Below, in pieces: positions 1 through 7,543 of a DNA stretch of 27,716 nt. Made by a program: the position numbers and the translations under genes. Within the stretch, counting starts at the first letter, position 1, and each line of letters begins with the position of its first letter. The DNA is from Luteococcus sp052116585 (GTDB lineage: Bacteria > Actinomycetota > Actinomycetes > Propionibacteriales > Propionibacteriaceae). The stretch lies in NCBI RefSeq assembly GCF_052116585.1, contig NZ_JBQKKT010000031.1, positions 1 through 27,716 of the forward strand. Reading direction: 5' to 3'. The notes below the pieces were generated by a model. The model saw only the letters and a program-made list of their open reading frames with translations. It made no database searches and had not been told where the DNA came from.

Positions 1-283
1 GACCCAGTCGATGGGGGCCGTCGGAACGAGTGCGGACAACAGCCTGGCCGAGTCGTTCAACGCCACCCTCAAACGAGAACTCCTGGCCGGGCAAGCCACG
101 TTCGCGGGGCCTGAGTTGTGTCGTCGGCAGGTGTTTCGCTGGGCCACCCGGTACAACACCCGCCGACGCCACTCCTGGTGCGGAAACCTGCCACCGAACA
201 CCTACGAGGCCCGCCGGGCCGCTACGCTGCCCACCGCAGCGTAATCAGACACCAACGTGTCCACGATCCGGGGCGAAGGCCCG
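1..283 (+). mobile_element. Right end of an IS3-family insertion sequence (partial)
   Basis: The window opens inside an IS3-type element. The transposase reading frame runs to 244, and the following bases, about 258-282, contain TGTCCACGATCCGGGGCG, which resembles the terminal sequence of many IS3-group elements (from memory, not checked by alignment). The right boundary near 283 is an estimate. The left end and the rest of the element lie outside the window, so neither the target duplication nor the full terminal repeats can be seen. The minus-strand gene to the right reads into the element, which suggests the insertion truncated that gene. Confidence 0.6.
2..244 (+). CDS. IS3-family transposase, C-terminal fragment (integrase core)
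   Basis: Partial coding region cut by the left window edge; 80 codons are visible. The protein shows the end of a DDE integrase core: a stretch with DNSLAESFNATLKRELL, where the Glu of AESF is the expected third catalytic acid, then a WATRYNTRRRHS segment and a PPNTYEARR segment typical of the IS3 transposase C-terminus (OrfB). It would catalyse cut-and-copy transposition of the element through a circular intermediate, normally as an OrfAB fusion made by frameshifting. Only the end is present here, so whether the element is intact cannot be decided. The first in-frame ATG at 11 is internal and not the real start. Confidence 0.85.
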   Translation, partial: TQSMGAVGTSADNSLAESFNATLKRELLAGQATFAGPELCRRQVFRWATRYNTRRRHSWCGNLPPNTYEARRAATLPTAA

Positions 284-690
284 GTGTCGGGATTGGCATA
301 TCGGCTCGTGGCATTCCAGTCATCCAGCCACTGCTCCAACCGGGCATGGAAGGCAGGGTCGAAACGCATCGAGGTAGCCGTCTGGTCAACCTCGTAGACC
401 AGACGGGCAGAACCGATGGACGCTCGAGACACCAGGCCCTCCTCGGGCACGCAGCCCGGTACCGGGTCGGGGGCAAGCTCGTCGGAATAGGACGGTGCCG
501 GATCCTGGTCGGGCAGCAGCGCCCGAACGCCCTGGGTGAGACCGGTCACCAGGGCAAGTCCCACCCCACCCACAAAGACTCGACGCCGCAGGTAGACCTC
601 GCGCGGAACGGGCTGGGGTCGGGGCCCGAGCTTCGCCGGATTGGCGTTGGGCACGCGCTGGCCACGCGGGGGAGCAGGGTCGATCGTCAT
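202..690 (-). CDS. Membrane-anchored protein fragment, probably truncated by the IS element
   Basis: Unrecognised protein of about 162 residues from the ATG at 690; an in-frame ATG at 744 is also possible and has a CACCCT box seven bases upstream. It has a short Pro/Arg-rich N-terminus, one hydrophobic segment (FVGGVGLALVTGL) that can anchor it in the membrane, and an outward domain containing RFDPAFHARLEQWLDDWN. I see a faint resemblance to extracellular D-Ala-D-Ala carboxypeptidase or extensin-like proteins before their catalytic part, but no catalytic motif is present. The last 25 or so residues are encoded by sequence that looks like IS end and by the antisense of the transposase, so the native C-terminus seems lost. 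It lies downstream of the small Cys/His gene on the same strand and may be co-transcribed. Confidence 0.5.
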   Translation of the reverse strand: MTIDPAPPRGQRVPNANPAKLGPRPQPVPREVYLRRRVFVGGVGLALVTGLTQGVRALLPDQDPAPSYSDELAPDPVPGCVPEEGLVSRASIGSARLVYEVDQTATSMRFDPAFHARLEQWLDDWNATSRYANPDTGPSPRIVDTLVSDYAAVGSVAARRAS

Positions 691-774
691 GATGAGGCCA
701 AAGCTAGTGGGGTCAGGGGGTGCCGCGCTGACGCCACACGGCATGGACCGCAGGGTGGCACGTGGCGGGCTGTC

Positions 775-942
775 TCATCGGTCGAAGAGCCGTTCCTGGT
801 CCTCGTTCTCGTCGTCGCGCTCGGTGTGTGCGTCAAAGTTCATCGCCTCCGACGGCGGACGGTGCTGATAGCACCAGGGTGCGCCCTCGCGACGGCACTG
901 CAGCCCCTGCTGGGTGATTCCATTGCAACGCTCTTCGTCCAC
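775..942 (-). CDS. Small Cys/His protein, DUF5763-like zinc-knuckle candidate (55 aa)
   Basis: A 55-residue frame with a GTG start, easily missed because of its size. The N-terminal half has C6, C16, C24 and H27 in a C-x9-C-x7-C-x2-H arrangement (CNGITQQGLQC, then WCYQH), which fits the small domain in which a Cys, a Gly-x-x-Cys and a Tyr-Cys-x2-His form a presumed metal site (DUF5763-like, from memory). The C-terminal half is strongly acidic (ERDDENEDQE). A TAACCT box lies six bases before the GTG, no Shine-Dalgarno is visible and an in-frame stop sits just upstream, so a leaderless start is likely. Function is unknown; such domains are thought to bind zinc. It starts divergently from the metallopeptidase gene, 68 bases away. 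Confidence 0.7.
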   Translation of the reverse strand: MDEERCNGITQQGLQCRREGAPWCYQHRPPSEAMNFDAHTERDDENEDQERLFDR

Positions 943-1010
943 CGGACAAGGTTAGGGCACCGAGCACCGCTGGATTGGTCGTGGGCCATGGCTGGGGGGA
1001 TACTGGCGCA

Positions 1011-2207
1011 ATGGATGTCGAGTTGTGGGTGAGGATCGATCCGGAATCGGGCGACCTCAGCGCCGAGGCGGAGCTCACGGGTTTCGAGGGCTTCTTCCTG
1101 CACCGTGACCTGGATGTCACCTCCTCAAGTCCGGGCGTCCAGATCGAGGTGAGCGCGGACGTGAGCGTGCACCTGGACCGTGCCCACGGCTACCGCATCA
1201 CGGGCGGCGACAAGGTTCGCCTCTCCTACTCGGGCAGCCTCCCCTCGGAGATGGCCGACGGCACCAATGTGCTGACCTCGGACGTGGCCGAACTGTCGAT
1301 CTACAGCGCGTGGTATCCCGTCCCGCTGGATCTCGGCTCCTTCACCTGGCGCCTGCACCTGGACCTCCCCTCCGGGTGGACCTTCGTCAGCAATGGCGCG
1401 CCCGGTGAGGGTGGCTCGCTGGTGCACGACGGAACGGCTGCGGTGGGTGACATTGCCCTGGCCGGTGCCCGACGCTTCGTCGCGAGCCGGCTGGCTGACG
1501 GGGTGGAGCTGGTCACCTGCGGCAGCGTCGGTGACGCCGCCGGTGTGTTGGGACCACACATCGTGGAGAGCCTTTCCCTGTTGAAGTCCTGGTACGGCGA
1601 ACCCGACGGCCTCTCGCACGGGCGCGTGGTGGTGACCGAACGCGGGGGCTATGCCTACAGCCGCATGCCAACGGTCTTCGCCTCGGCGGAGATGGCGGAG
1701 CGGCTCACGGCCCGCACCGTGCACACACTGGGTCATGAACTGGCGCACTTCTGGTGGAACATTGCGCCGGTGCATGGCTACGACGACTGGCTCAACGAGG
1801 CCCTGGCGGAGTATTCCGCCCTGCGCCTGACCGAGGAGCTCTGTGGGGCCGACGCGTCGGACAAGATCGTGCGTGGCTACCAGCTCGAGGCCGAGATGTC
1901 CCGCGAGGACCCGCCCGTCTGCCGGACGGAACCGGATGACGAGAAGAGCTATGCCACCAACAAGTACAACCGGGGGAGTCTGTTCTTCCGTGCCCTGTCG
2001 GAACAGTTGGAGCCCAATGCGCTCGATGCGCTGCTGACCCGCTTCCACGACGAGCATGCCGTCGTCGGCGATGCCACCACGGACAGCCTGCTGAGACATC
2101 TGGGGGCGGTCGACCAGGAGGTGGCCAGGGAAGCGGCCCAGGTGCTGGAGTCCCGCTCCTGGGACGGGCGCTGGCCCAGCGGTGCGGTGCTCACCACCAT
2201 TCCCTGA
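1011..2207 (+). CDS. M1-like (gluzincin) zinc metallopeptidase
   Basis: About 398 residues. The zinc signature HELAH is at residues 242-246, and WLNEALAEY places the third ligand Glu at 263, sixteen residues later rather than the eighteen usual in M1 aminopeptidases. A YNRGSLFFRAL segment after it matches the region of the M1 catalytic tyrosine. The N-terminal half should be the beta-rich domain of the family. The protein is less than half the size of classical aminopeptidase N and lacks a signal peptide, so a cytoplasmic short M1-type peptidase is the best reading; substrate unknown. The ATG at 1011 is preferred over the upstream ATG at 975 because a GATACT box sits exactly six bases before it, fitting a leaderless transcript. 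The gene converges with the GH6-like gene, with 15 bases between the stops. Confidence 0.8.
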   Translation: MDVELWVRIDPESGDLSAEAELTGFEGFFLHRDLDVTSSSPGVQIEVSADVSVHLDRAHGYRITGGDKVRLSYSGSLPSEMADGTNVLTSDVAELSIYSAWYPVPLDLGSFTWRLHLDLPSGWTFVSNGAPGEGGSLVHDGTAAVGDIALAGARRFVASRLADGVELVTCGSVGDAAGVLGPHIVESLSLLKSWYGEPDGLSHGRVVVTERGGYAYSRMPTVFASAEMAERLTARTVHTLGHELAHFWWNIAPVHGYDDWLNEALAEYSALRLTEELCGADASDKIVRGYQLEAEMSREDPPVCRTEPDDEKSYATNKYNRGSLFFRALSEQLEPNALDALLTRFHDEHAVVGDATTDSLLRHLGAVDQEVAREAAQVLESRSWDGRWPSGAVLTTIP

Positions 2208-2222
2208 GCAGGGCCAGGCACG

Positions 2223-4277
2223 TCAGGGCAGGGGTATGGCTTCCACCGTGCCCCGTTCAAGGGAGTTGCGCACCACCTGCTGGGTGATCTCCGGGAAGAA
2301 GGTGCCGGCTGGCGGATCGCCCTTGCCGCACTCCCCGTCGGAGCCACCCGTGGGGCGAACCCAAAGATAGGCATCGGCGTGGGCGCCGGTGGTGTTGGTG
2401 GTGGGCCGTCGGCCCAGTGTCGCGCCGAAGTTGTTGCAGGAGGCATAGCGCGCCCCCGGATTCGGTGTCAGACCGGAGCCATTGCGTGCCGTGTCGACGA
2501 CGTAGTGCATGTTGGGCACGCCGCGCGCCGCAAGCCGGGCCACCAGCGCTTCGCCGAACTCCTCCTGGGCGGTGGTGGTCTGGTGACTGGCGACGTTGAG
2601 CGCGAAGCCGCGCATGGTCTCCACTCCTGAATCCGCAATGGCCGACGCCACATTGTCGACGCCACCCTCGCCGGATCCGGCGTGCAGGTAGAGCGCCACC
2701 TGGGGATTGTTCGCGCGGTAGGTTTCGCCCACGAAGCGCAACAGCGCCGTGCGCTCGGCCTTGGTGGCGTCATTGCCGCAGAAGTTGATGGCGTCCGGTT
2801 CGAGGACGACGACGGCCTTGCGGTCACCGATGATCTGGCTGGTGCGTTGGATCCAGGCCCGGTAGGCGGCGGCACTGGGTTGCCCTCCGCTGGAATACAG
2901 CCCGCAGTCCCGGTTCGGGATGCCGTAGATCACCAGCTGCGCGGCGGTCCCGGAGGCGGCTGCCCGATCGACCAGTTTGCGCAGGCGCTCGTCGTCGGTG
3001 CTGGTGGTGCCGTCGAACCAGGTGAAGGTGGGCGTGGCCGCCACTTGGTGGTAGAGGCGCTTGATCTCCGGATTGGTCTCGCGCTGGGCCGCCCAGTAGA
3101 CGTCATTGCCGGTGTCCAGGTAGAAGCCGCTGGTCAGTGCGGCCGGGAGCCCAACGGGCCCCGGCGCGGGACGGGGTGCTGTCGATGGCGCGGGAACGGG
3201 TGGAGCCGGCCGTGCTGGCGGAGCCGGCGGCACCGGCCCACTGGGTTCTGGAGCCGGTTCCGTGCCCCGGCTGGGCTGGGGCGCCGGGCCGGGTGCCGGC
3301 ACGGCTGGCGGCCGTGAGGTGTCGGCAGACGGCTCATGCGAGGGGCGGGAGGGGGCTGGTTTGACGGGAGGCTGGGGTGAGCTGCTGGGGCGCTGCTGCT
3401 CCGGGTCGTGCCCGGGTACCTGTGCGGATGGCCGGGGCTGGGCGGTGGCCACTGCTGAGGGTCTCCCGCGGCCCGGGTCGCGTTCGACGGGCTGACGGTG
3501 CACCGGGGAGGCGTGCGGTCCCGTGGCATCGGGCAGGGGACGGCGCGCGGGCGGGGATGGTGGGGCGCTCACTGTGGGGCGGCTGCTGGCAGTGCTTGCA
3601 CTGGCGGGCGCGGTGGGTGTGGTCGAACTGGGCGACGTGCTGGAATCGGCCGGTCCCGTTGCCGGGCCATTGGGGCGCGGGAGCTCGGTGATGGGCATCA
3701 TTCCCTGGTCGACGGACTTCTGGCGCGGCGGATTCTCCATCCGCACCAGGAAGGCCGGTCCGGGCCCCGGGGCGAAGCCGTCGTCCAGCAGCGCCTGCCG
3801 ATCGGTCCCGTAGCGGTGCATCCCGTCGTGGTTGACGCCCTCGTACACGGCCGTGTTGGCGCAGCCGGGGCGCCGGTCATTGGACACGTGGAAGACCACG
3901 CCCTGATCCACGTAGCCATCCGTGATGGCCGATCGGATCTCGTGTCCGACCCAGCTGTGGCGCAGGTCGTGGGAGCTCGGATGGAAGAGCCGGTGGACTT
4001 CGACGGTGCCGGGGGCCGGTTTTTCGGAGACTTGCCAACCGGTCTCTCCCGCGCTCCAGCCGGCCTCGAGCTGGCGCGCCCGCATGCCGTCGCCGAGCAC
4101 CAGCAACTGCTGGCCGCGATCCGCCTCGGCCACGACCGCGCTGGCCGGGGCGGTGAGCGTGCAGTCGGGATCGCGCTGCTCGGCGCGTTCCTCGTCGCGG
4201 AAGGTGACCAGGACCACGGTCGACGTGATCACGGCCAGGCCGAGTCCGGCGGCGAGCAGACGGGTGGGGCGTGACAT
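2223..4277 (-). CDS. Secreted or anchored glycoside hydrolase family 6-like protein
   Basis: 684 residues. A hydrophobic segment at about 8-25 is a signal or anchor. Residues 38-185 form an N-terminal part I do not recognise, 200-380 a Pro/Ser/Thr linker, and 384-684 a GH6 (endoglucanase/cellobiohydrolase) domain. GH6 marks are FYLDTGNDVYWAA, FTWFDG, YGIPNRDCG with the likely acid D457, VVVLEPDAINF, GFALNVA, VVDTARNG with the likely base D595, and AYLWVRPTGGSDG. The usual LDAGH substrate-binding motif is changed to LHAGS (residues 531-535), so cellulose may not be the substrate. Start: ATG at 4277 with AGGAG upstream; the frame also extends 16 codons further. A TAGACT box on the minus strand at 4337-4342 is a plausible -10. 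The gene ends tail to tail with the peptidase gene. Confidence 0.85.
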   Translation of the reverse strand: MSRPTRLLAAGLGLAVITSTVVLVTFRDEERAEQRDPDCTLTAPASAVVAEADRGQQLLVLGDGMRARQLEAGWSAGETGWQVSEKPAPGTVEVHRLFHPSSHDLRHSWVGHEIRSAITDGYVDQGVVFHVSNDRRPGCANTAVYEGVNHDGMHRYGTDRQALLDDGFAPGPGPAFLVRMENPPRQKSVDQGMMPITELPRPNGPATGPADSSTSPSSTTPTAPASASTASSRPTVSAPPSPPARRPLPDATGPHASPVHRQPVERDPGRGRPSAVATAQPRPSAQVPGHDPEQQRPSSSPQPPVKPAPSRPSHEPSADTSRPPAVPAPGPAPQPSRGTEPAPEPSGPVPPAPPARPAPPVPAPSTAPRPAPGPVGLPAALTSGFYLDTGNDVYWAAQRETNPEIKRLYHQVAATPTFTWFDGTTSTDDERLRKLVDRAAASGTAAQLVIYGIPNRDCGLYSSGGQPSAAAYRAWIQRTSQIIGDRKAVVVLEPDAINFCGNDATKAERTALLRFVGETYRANNPQVALYLHAGSGEGGVDNVASAIADSGVETMRGFALNVASHQTTTAQEEFGEALVARLAARGVPNMHYVVDTARNGSGLTPNPGARYASCNNFGATLGRRPTTNTTGAHADAYLWVRPTGGSDGECGKGDPPAGTFFPEITQQVVRNSLERGTVEAIPLP

Positions 4278-4656
4278 GCAGAGGGGCTCCTGGGTTGCGT
4301 CGGGGTCTGCGACGTCGGGGGCCACCGCTGGCTGGGAGTCTACCGGCCCGGTGCCAGAGCGTCACATGATGGGCCGATGGTGTCCTGACTGGGCCCTTCA
4401 TCGTGAAGGTGGCTCGACGCCCGAGAACTTGATCGCAAACTCAATGGGGCAAGTGAAAACTGAAATATCTGTATTGGACGGTTCGAATGGATTGCTTAAC
4501 CGCTTTATGTCTACCATCAGAATCAGTGGAAGCCACCAGCCCCGGTTGAACGCCGGGGGCCGATTGCGACGGCGGTGGAAGCCTGGTCTGTGCAGGCGGC
4601 CTGATACGGGGAAGGCTCCACTCCTTTGACCCCCTCAGAAGGAAATTTCACCCCTC
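4278..4656 (+). other. Gene-free 379-base region: putative structured 5' leader of the TIM-barrel-like gene
   Basis: No convincing gene lies here. The stretch around 4430-4530 is clearly more AT-rich than its surroundings and holds loose promoter-like boxes (TTGGAC at 4474, TACCAT at 4512). Downstream a hairpin can form between GCCCCGG (4539-4545) and CCGGGG (4553-4558) around a seven-base loop. The nine bases GTGGAAGCC occur twice, at 4526 and 4575. TCCTT at 4622-4626 can pair with AAGGA at 4639-4643, which is the ribosome-binding site of the next gene. Together this suggests a folded leader that could control translation. I could not match it to a known riboswitch class. Confidence 0.4.
4337..4366 (-). 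promoter_or_regulatory. Candidate promoter of the GH6-like gene
   Basis: On the minus strand TAGACT (4337-4342) fits the actinobacterial -10 pattern TANNNT, with TGTGAC about 18 bases upstream as a weak -35. It would give a transcript with a leader of roughly 50 bases carrying the AGGAG site before the ATG at 4277. This is pattern-based only. Confidence 0.35.
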
Positions 4657-6879
4657 ATGTCCAAGACCCCTGATTTCGTGCGCCCAAATACCGCTCACAA
4701 CGCCACGTCGCTGCGTCGGCGAGCCGTGGGAGCCGCCGCCCGTACTCTCGTGGTCGGTGCCTGCGGAGCCGGCCTGCTGATGGCAGGTCTCCCGGCTCAC
4801 GCCCAGACGGTGGCAACCACCTCGCGGTTCACCGTCACCACGACGGCCCTGACCAAGGCACAGGTTGGTCAGTCACTCTCGCTGCGGCTGACCCCCGCCG
4901 CCACCGGCCAGGTGGACTGCACCACGCCGGCCCTCGAATCCGTCGGAAGTGATGGTCGCGCCCGTCCGGTCGAGATCGACTGGGAGCGATCCGGTTGCTG
5001 GACCGGCGGTGTTGAGCTGGTCACCGAGGTGGACTCCGATCTCGTCGGTCGCACGGTGCGGCTGGTGGGGGAGGCCGAGTCCCTGCAGGCTGCCCCCACC
5101 GTGACTGGCACCCTCGGCACGAGCACGCGGATCGACACCTCGCTCGAGCTGGAACAGATGCCCGCCGAGCACGCCCCCAATGTCTTCACCTGGCAGGCGG
5201 TGGCCAAGGCCGGCGCCGAAGGCGTCGCGATCCGCGTGACCCCGTCGGGTGCCCGACTCGACTGTGAGTCCATCGTCCTCGAACGTCGCACCGCCAAGGG
5301 CACCTGGGAGAAGATCGCCGTCAACGCCCAGGCCTCCGGCTGCTGGACCGGAGGTGCCCTGACCGTGGCGGCCAAGGGCTCCGTCGCCGCCGGTGACGTG
5401 GTTCGTGTCCGCGGTCGCGCCACCCGCGCCGGCGATGCGGCACCGAGCTTCGCCGGCGAGGTGGAGTCCAGTGGAGCCCACCTGCCCGTGGCACTGGCCA
5501 AGCTGACCGCGGATGGCGGCAGCGCGACCAGCGCCCCCCCCGCCGCCCGCGCCACCCCCACCCCCAGCGCCACCCCCACCCCCAGCGCCACCCCCACCCC
5601 CAGCGCGGCCGCCACCCCCACCGCAGCCGCCACCACCCCCGCTCCGTCGGCGCCGGCCATCGGCAAGGCCGAGGGGACCGTCCTCGCCAAGGGATCGGTG
5701 CCGGAGATGGGTCTGCCGCGCATCCCCTGGGAGGGCGGCAAGGAGTACTACAAGCAGTTCCCGGCCACCGTGCGCGGCGGCTGGACCGATCCCAATCACT
5801 TCCCGATCGCCCTGTGGTGGGGATGGGGCAATACCGACGAAGAGGTGGCCTACGACAAGTCGCTGGGCATCAACACCTATGTCGTGACCAACCCGGACAT
5901 GGACCCGGCGCTCTTCGAGCGTCAGGACATGGACTACATCGGCCACGGCACCGAGGGCATGAAGCGCAACCATCCCAACTGGGTGGGAGATCTGCTGGAT
6001 GACGAGGTGGACGGGCGCTTCTCCGCCACGGAGGGGCCCAAGGTGCTGCAGAGCTTCGTCGATCGACTGCCCGACCACGACAAGCCGCGCTACGCGAACT
6101 TCACCGGCATGGTGATCTCCTGGTTCGACGGCAAGCCCGCGTGGGACAAGCAGTCCGCGAGCTACATCAACGACTACACCGACATCGCCAGCATTGACAC
6201 CTACTGGTTCTCCAGCGAGCAGTGCGACTGGGCCCAGCCGCACGGCCAGGCCTACCTGACGCCCTTCACCAAGGAGAACTGCCGCTCCTCGCAGGCGTAC
6301 GGCCGCACCACGCAGTCGCTGCGCAAGCGTGATGCGCAGGACGGCAAGCTGCAGCCCATCTGGAACTTCGTCGAGAACGTCGACGTCGCCGCCGATGGCA
6401 CCAGCTTCCACGACTTGACGCCGGCCGAGGTGAAGGGTGCCTCCATGAGCAACCTGATACACGAGGCCCGCGGTCTGATCTGGTTCAACAACTCCTTCGG
6501 TGGCAAGTGCCACACCGGCAATGCCGTCCGCTCGTCGATGGACCCGAAGTACGCCTGCCGTGACTCCGTCATGGCCATGGCCGAGTTCAACCACTTCGTC
6601 CAGTTGCTGGCGCCGGTGTTGAACACGCAGTCGCACAAGTGGACGTTCGGCGACGACCTGGAGACGATGCTCAAGGTGCACGATGGCTCCGCCTACATCT
6701 TCGCGATGAGCACCGACACGGTGAAGGCGGGCAAGCGCACCTTCACCCTGCCGGAGCAGCTCAAGGGCCGCAGCATCGAGGTGGTGGGGGAGAACCGCAC
6801 CATCACGCCGAATGCCGACGGCACCTTCACCGACGACTTCGCCACGCTGGACAGCTACCACGTGTACCGGATCTCCTGA
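4657..6879 (+). CDS. Secreted two-repeat protein with TIM-barrel-like C-terminal domain
   Basis: 740 residues. The N-terminus has an arginine-rich start and a hydrophobic core ending AHA-Q at 49/50, a good signal-peptidase site. Two related beta-type domains follow (about 55-160 and 170-280), each with LRLTP/IRVTP, a single Cys, then SGCWTGG and a closing VRLVGEA/VRVRGRA segment; the two cysteines per copy could form a disulfide. Residues 290-335 are a Thr/Pro/Ala linker with ATPTPS repeats. Residues 350-740 look like a glycoside-hydrolase-type TIM barrel (WWGWGN, LLDDEVDG, IDTYWF, GLIWFNNS), but I cannot name a family or assign catalytic residues. Start ATG 4657 has AGAAGGAAA upstream. A strong terminator hairpin follows. 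Likely an extracellular or wall-associated carbohydrate-active protein (inference). Confidence 0.75.
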   Translation: MSKTPDFVRPNTAHNATSLRRRAVGAAARTLVVGACGAGLLMAGLPAHAQTVATTSRFTVTTTALTKAQVGQSLSLRLTPAATGQVDCTTPALESVGSDGRARPVEIDWERSGCWTGGVELVTEVDSDLVGRTVRLVGEAESLQAAPTVTGTLGTSTRIDTSLELEQMPAEHAPNVFTWQAVAKAGAEGVAIRVTPSGARLDCESIVLERRTAKGTWEKIAVNAQASGCWTGGALTVAAKGSVAAGDVVRVRGRATRAGDAAPSFAGEVESSGAHLPVALAKLTADGGSATSAPPAARATPTPSATPTPSATPTPSAAATPTAAATTPAPSAPAIGKAEGTVLAKGSVPEMGLPRIPWEGGKEYYKQFPATVRGGWTDPNHFPIALWWGWGNTDEEVAYDKSLGINTYVVTNPDMDPALFERQDMDYIGHGTEGMKRNHPNWVGDLLDDEVDGRFSATEGPKVLQSFVDRLPDHDKPRYANFTGMVISWFDGKPAWDKQSASYINDYTDIASIDTYWFSSEQCDWAQPHGQAYLTPFTKENCRSSQAYGRTTQSLRKRDAQDGKLQPIWNFVENVDVAADGTSFHDLTPAEVKGASMSNLIHEARGLIWFNNSFGGKCHTGNAVRSSMDPKYACRDSVMAMAEFNHFVQLLAPVLNTQSHKWTFGDDLETMLKVHDGSAYIFAMSTDTVKAGKRTFTLPEQLKGRSIEVVGENRTITPNADGTFTDDFATLDSYHVYRIS
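5551..5604 (+). repeat. Three tandem 18-bp units encoding ATPTPS
   Basis: Three identical 18-base units occupy 5551-5568, 5569-5586 and 5587-5604 and encode the Thr-Pro linker of the secreted protein. Perfect identity at the DNA level points to recent slippage or expansion, so linker length may vary between strains. Confidence 0.9.
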
Positions 6880-6894
6880 TCCACGATGCCGTCA

Positions 6895-6933
6895 GGCAAC
6901 TGCCCTCCCGCACCACGCGGGAGGGCAGTTGCC
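6895..6933 (+). terminator. Intrinsic-type terminator hairpin after the TIM-barrel-like gene
   Basis: A perfect 17-bp stem, 6895-6911 paired with 6917-6933, around the loop ACCAC, begins 15 bases after the stop codon. No clear T-run follows, as is common for terminators in high-GC actinobacteria. Confidence 0.8.
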
Positions 6934-7012
6934 GTCTGCGGGGTCCTCCCGGGCCACCCGGGCGGGTGACTCGTCGCGGGCGGCCTCTCACCAGTGGTGC
7001 AGAATGCTTCGC

Positions 7013-7543
7013 ATGCACAATGAAGCCGCCCAGTCATCCATGCCCACGCTCCTGCCAGCTCGGCTCGCCCTCGGTGCCCTGTCAATGTCGGTGCTCCTGC
7101 CGGCCACCCAGGATGAGGTGTGGCTGTACCTCACCCAACCGGAGGCCCTGGAGAAGTGGTCGCCCGTGGTCCCCGATCGCGGACTGGGGGTGGCGGGTCC
7201 GGCCGTGAGCCAGGAGAATCCGGGCGATGACCCGGTGGATGCCACGGTCCATGAGGCCAGGGCGCCCTGGTTCCTACAGCATGCCTGGGGGCCGGACACA
7301 CTGACCTGGCAGTTGGCCCCGGCCGGTGACCAGGTGCAGCTCAACCTGGTCCATGAACTGTCGGACCAGGCACAGGCGGCGGGCACCGCTGCCGGCTGGC
7401 ATCTGTGCCTCGTGGTTCTGGGCGACGTGCTGGCCGGGCTGGCCACACCGCGGTGCGTGGGCCGGGATGCCCTGGAGCACGGGTGGGAGGAAATCAGTCA
7501 GCAGTACCGGCGCGTGTTGGACGCAGACATCTCCGAGCAGTGA
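7013..7543 (+). CDS. SRPBCC (START-like) domain protein
   Basis: 176 residues from the ATG at 7013; the in-frame ATG at 7004 is an alternative. A CAGAAT box seven bases before 7013 and the lack of a Shine-Dalgarno suggest a leaderless start. The segment ATQDEVWLYLTQPEALEKWSP is typical of the AHSA1/START-like fold, where a helix-grip cavity binds hydrophobic ligands or acts on a partner protein; WFLQHAWGPDTLTWQL and the Leu-rich C-terminal helix fit that fold. The ligand is unknown. Its stop codon directly abuts the stop of the convergent tetR gene, the two sharing the palindrome TGATCA. Confidence 0.7.
   Translation: MHNEAAQSSMPTLLPARLALGALSMSVLLPATQDEVWLYLTQPEALEKWSPVVPDRGLGVAGPAVSQENPGDDPVDATVHEARAPWFLQHAWGPDTLTWQLAPAGDQVQLNLVHELSDQAQAAGTAAGWHLCLVVLGDVLAGLATPRCVGRDALEHGWEEISQQYRRVLDADISEQ

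Noticed and set aside
4440..4656. c-di-AMP (ydaO) or cobalamin riboswitch before the secreted TIM-barrel-like gene
   Set aside because: Bits such as GCTTAACC and GGTTGAACGCC are faintly similar, but the conserved 3' cores of both classes are missing, so only an unnamed structured leader is claimed.
4873..6861. Long minus-strand open frame of 662 codons
   Set aside because: Runs antisense to the complete secreted-protein gene, has composition of a GC-rich shadow frame and no recognisable domain.
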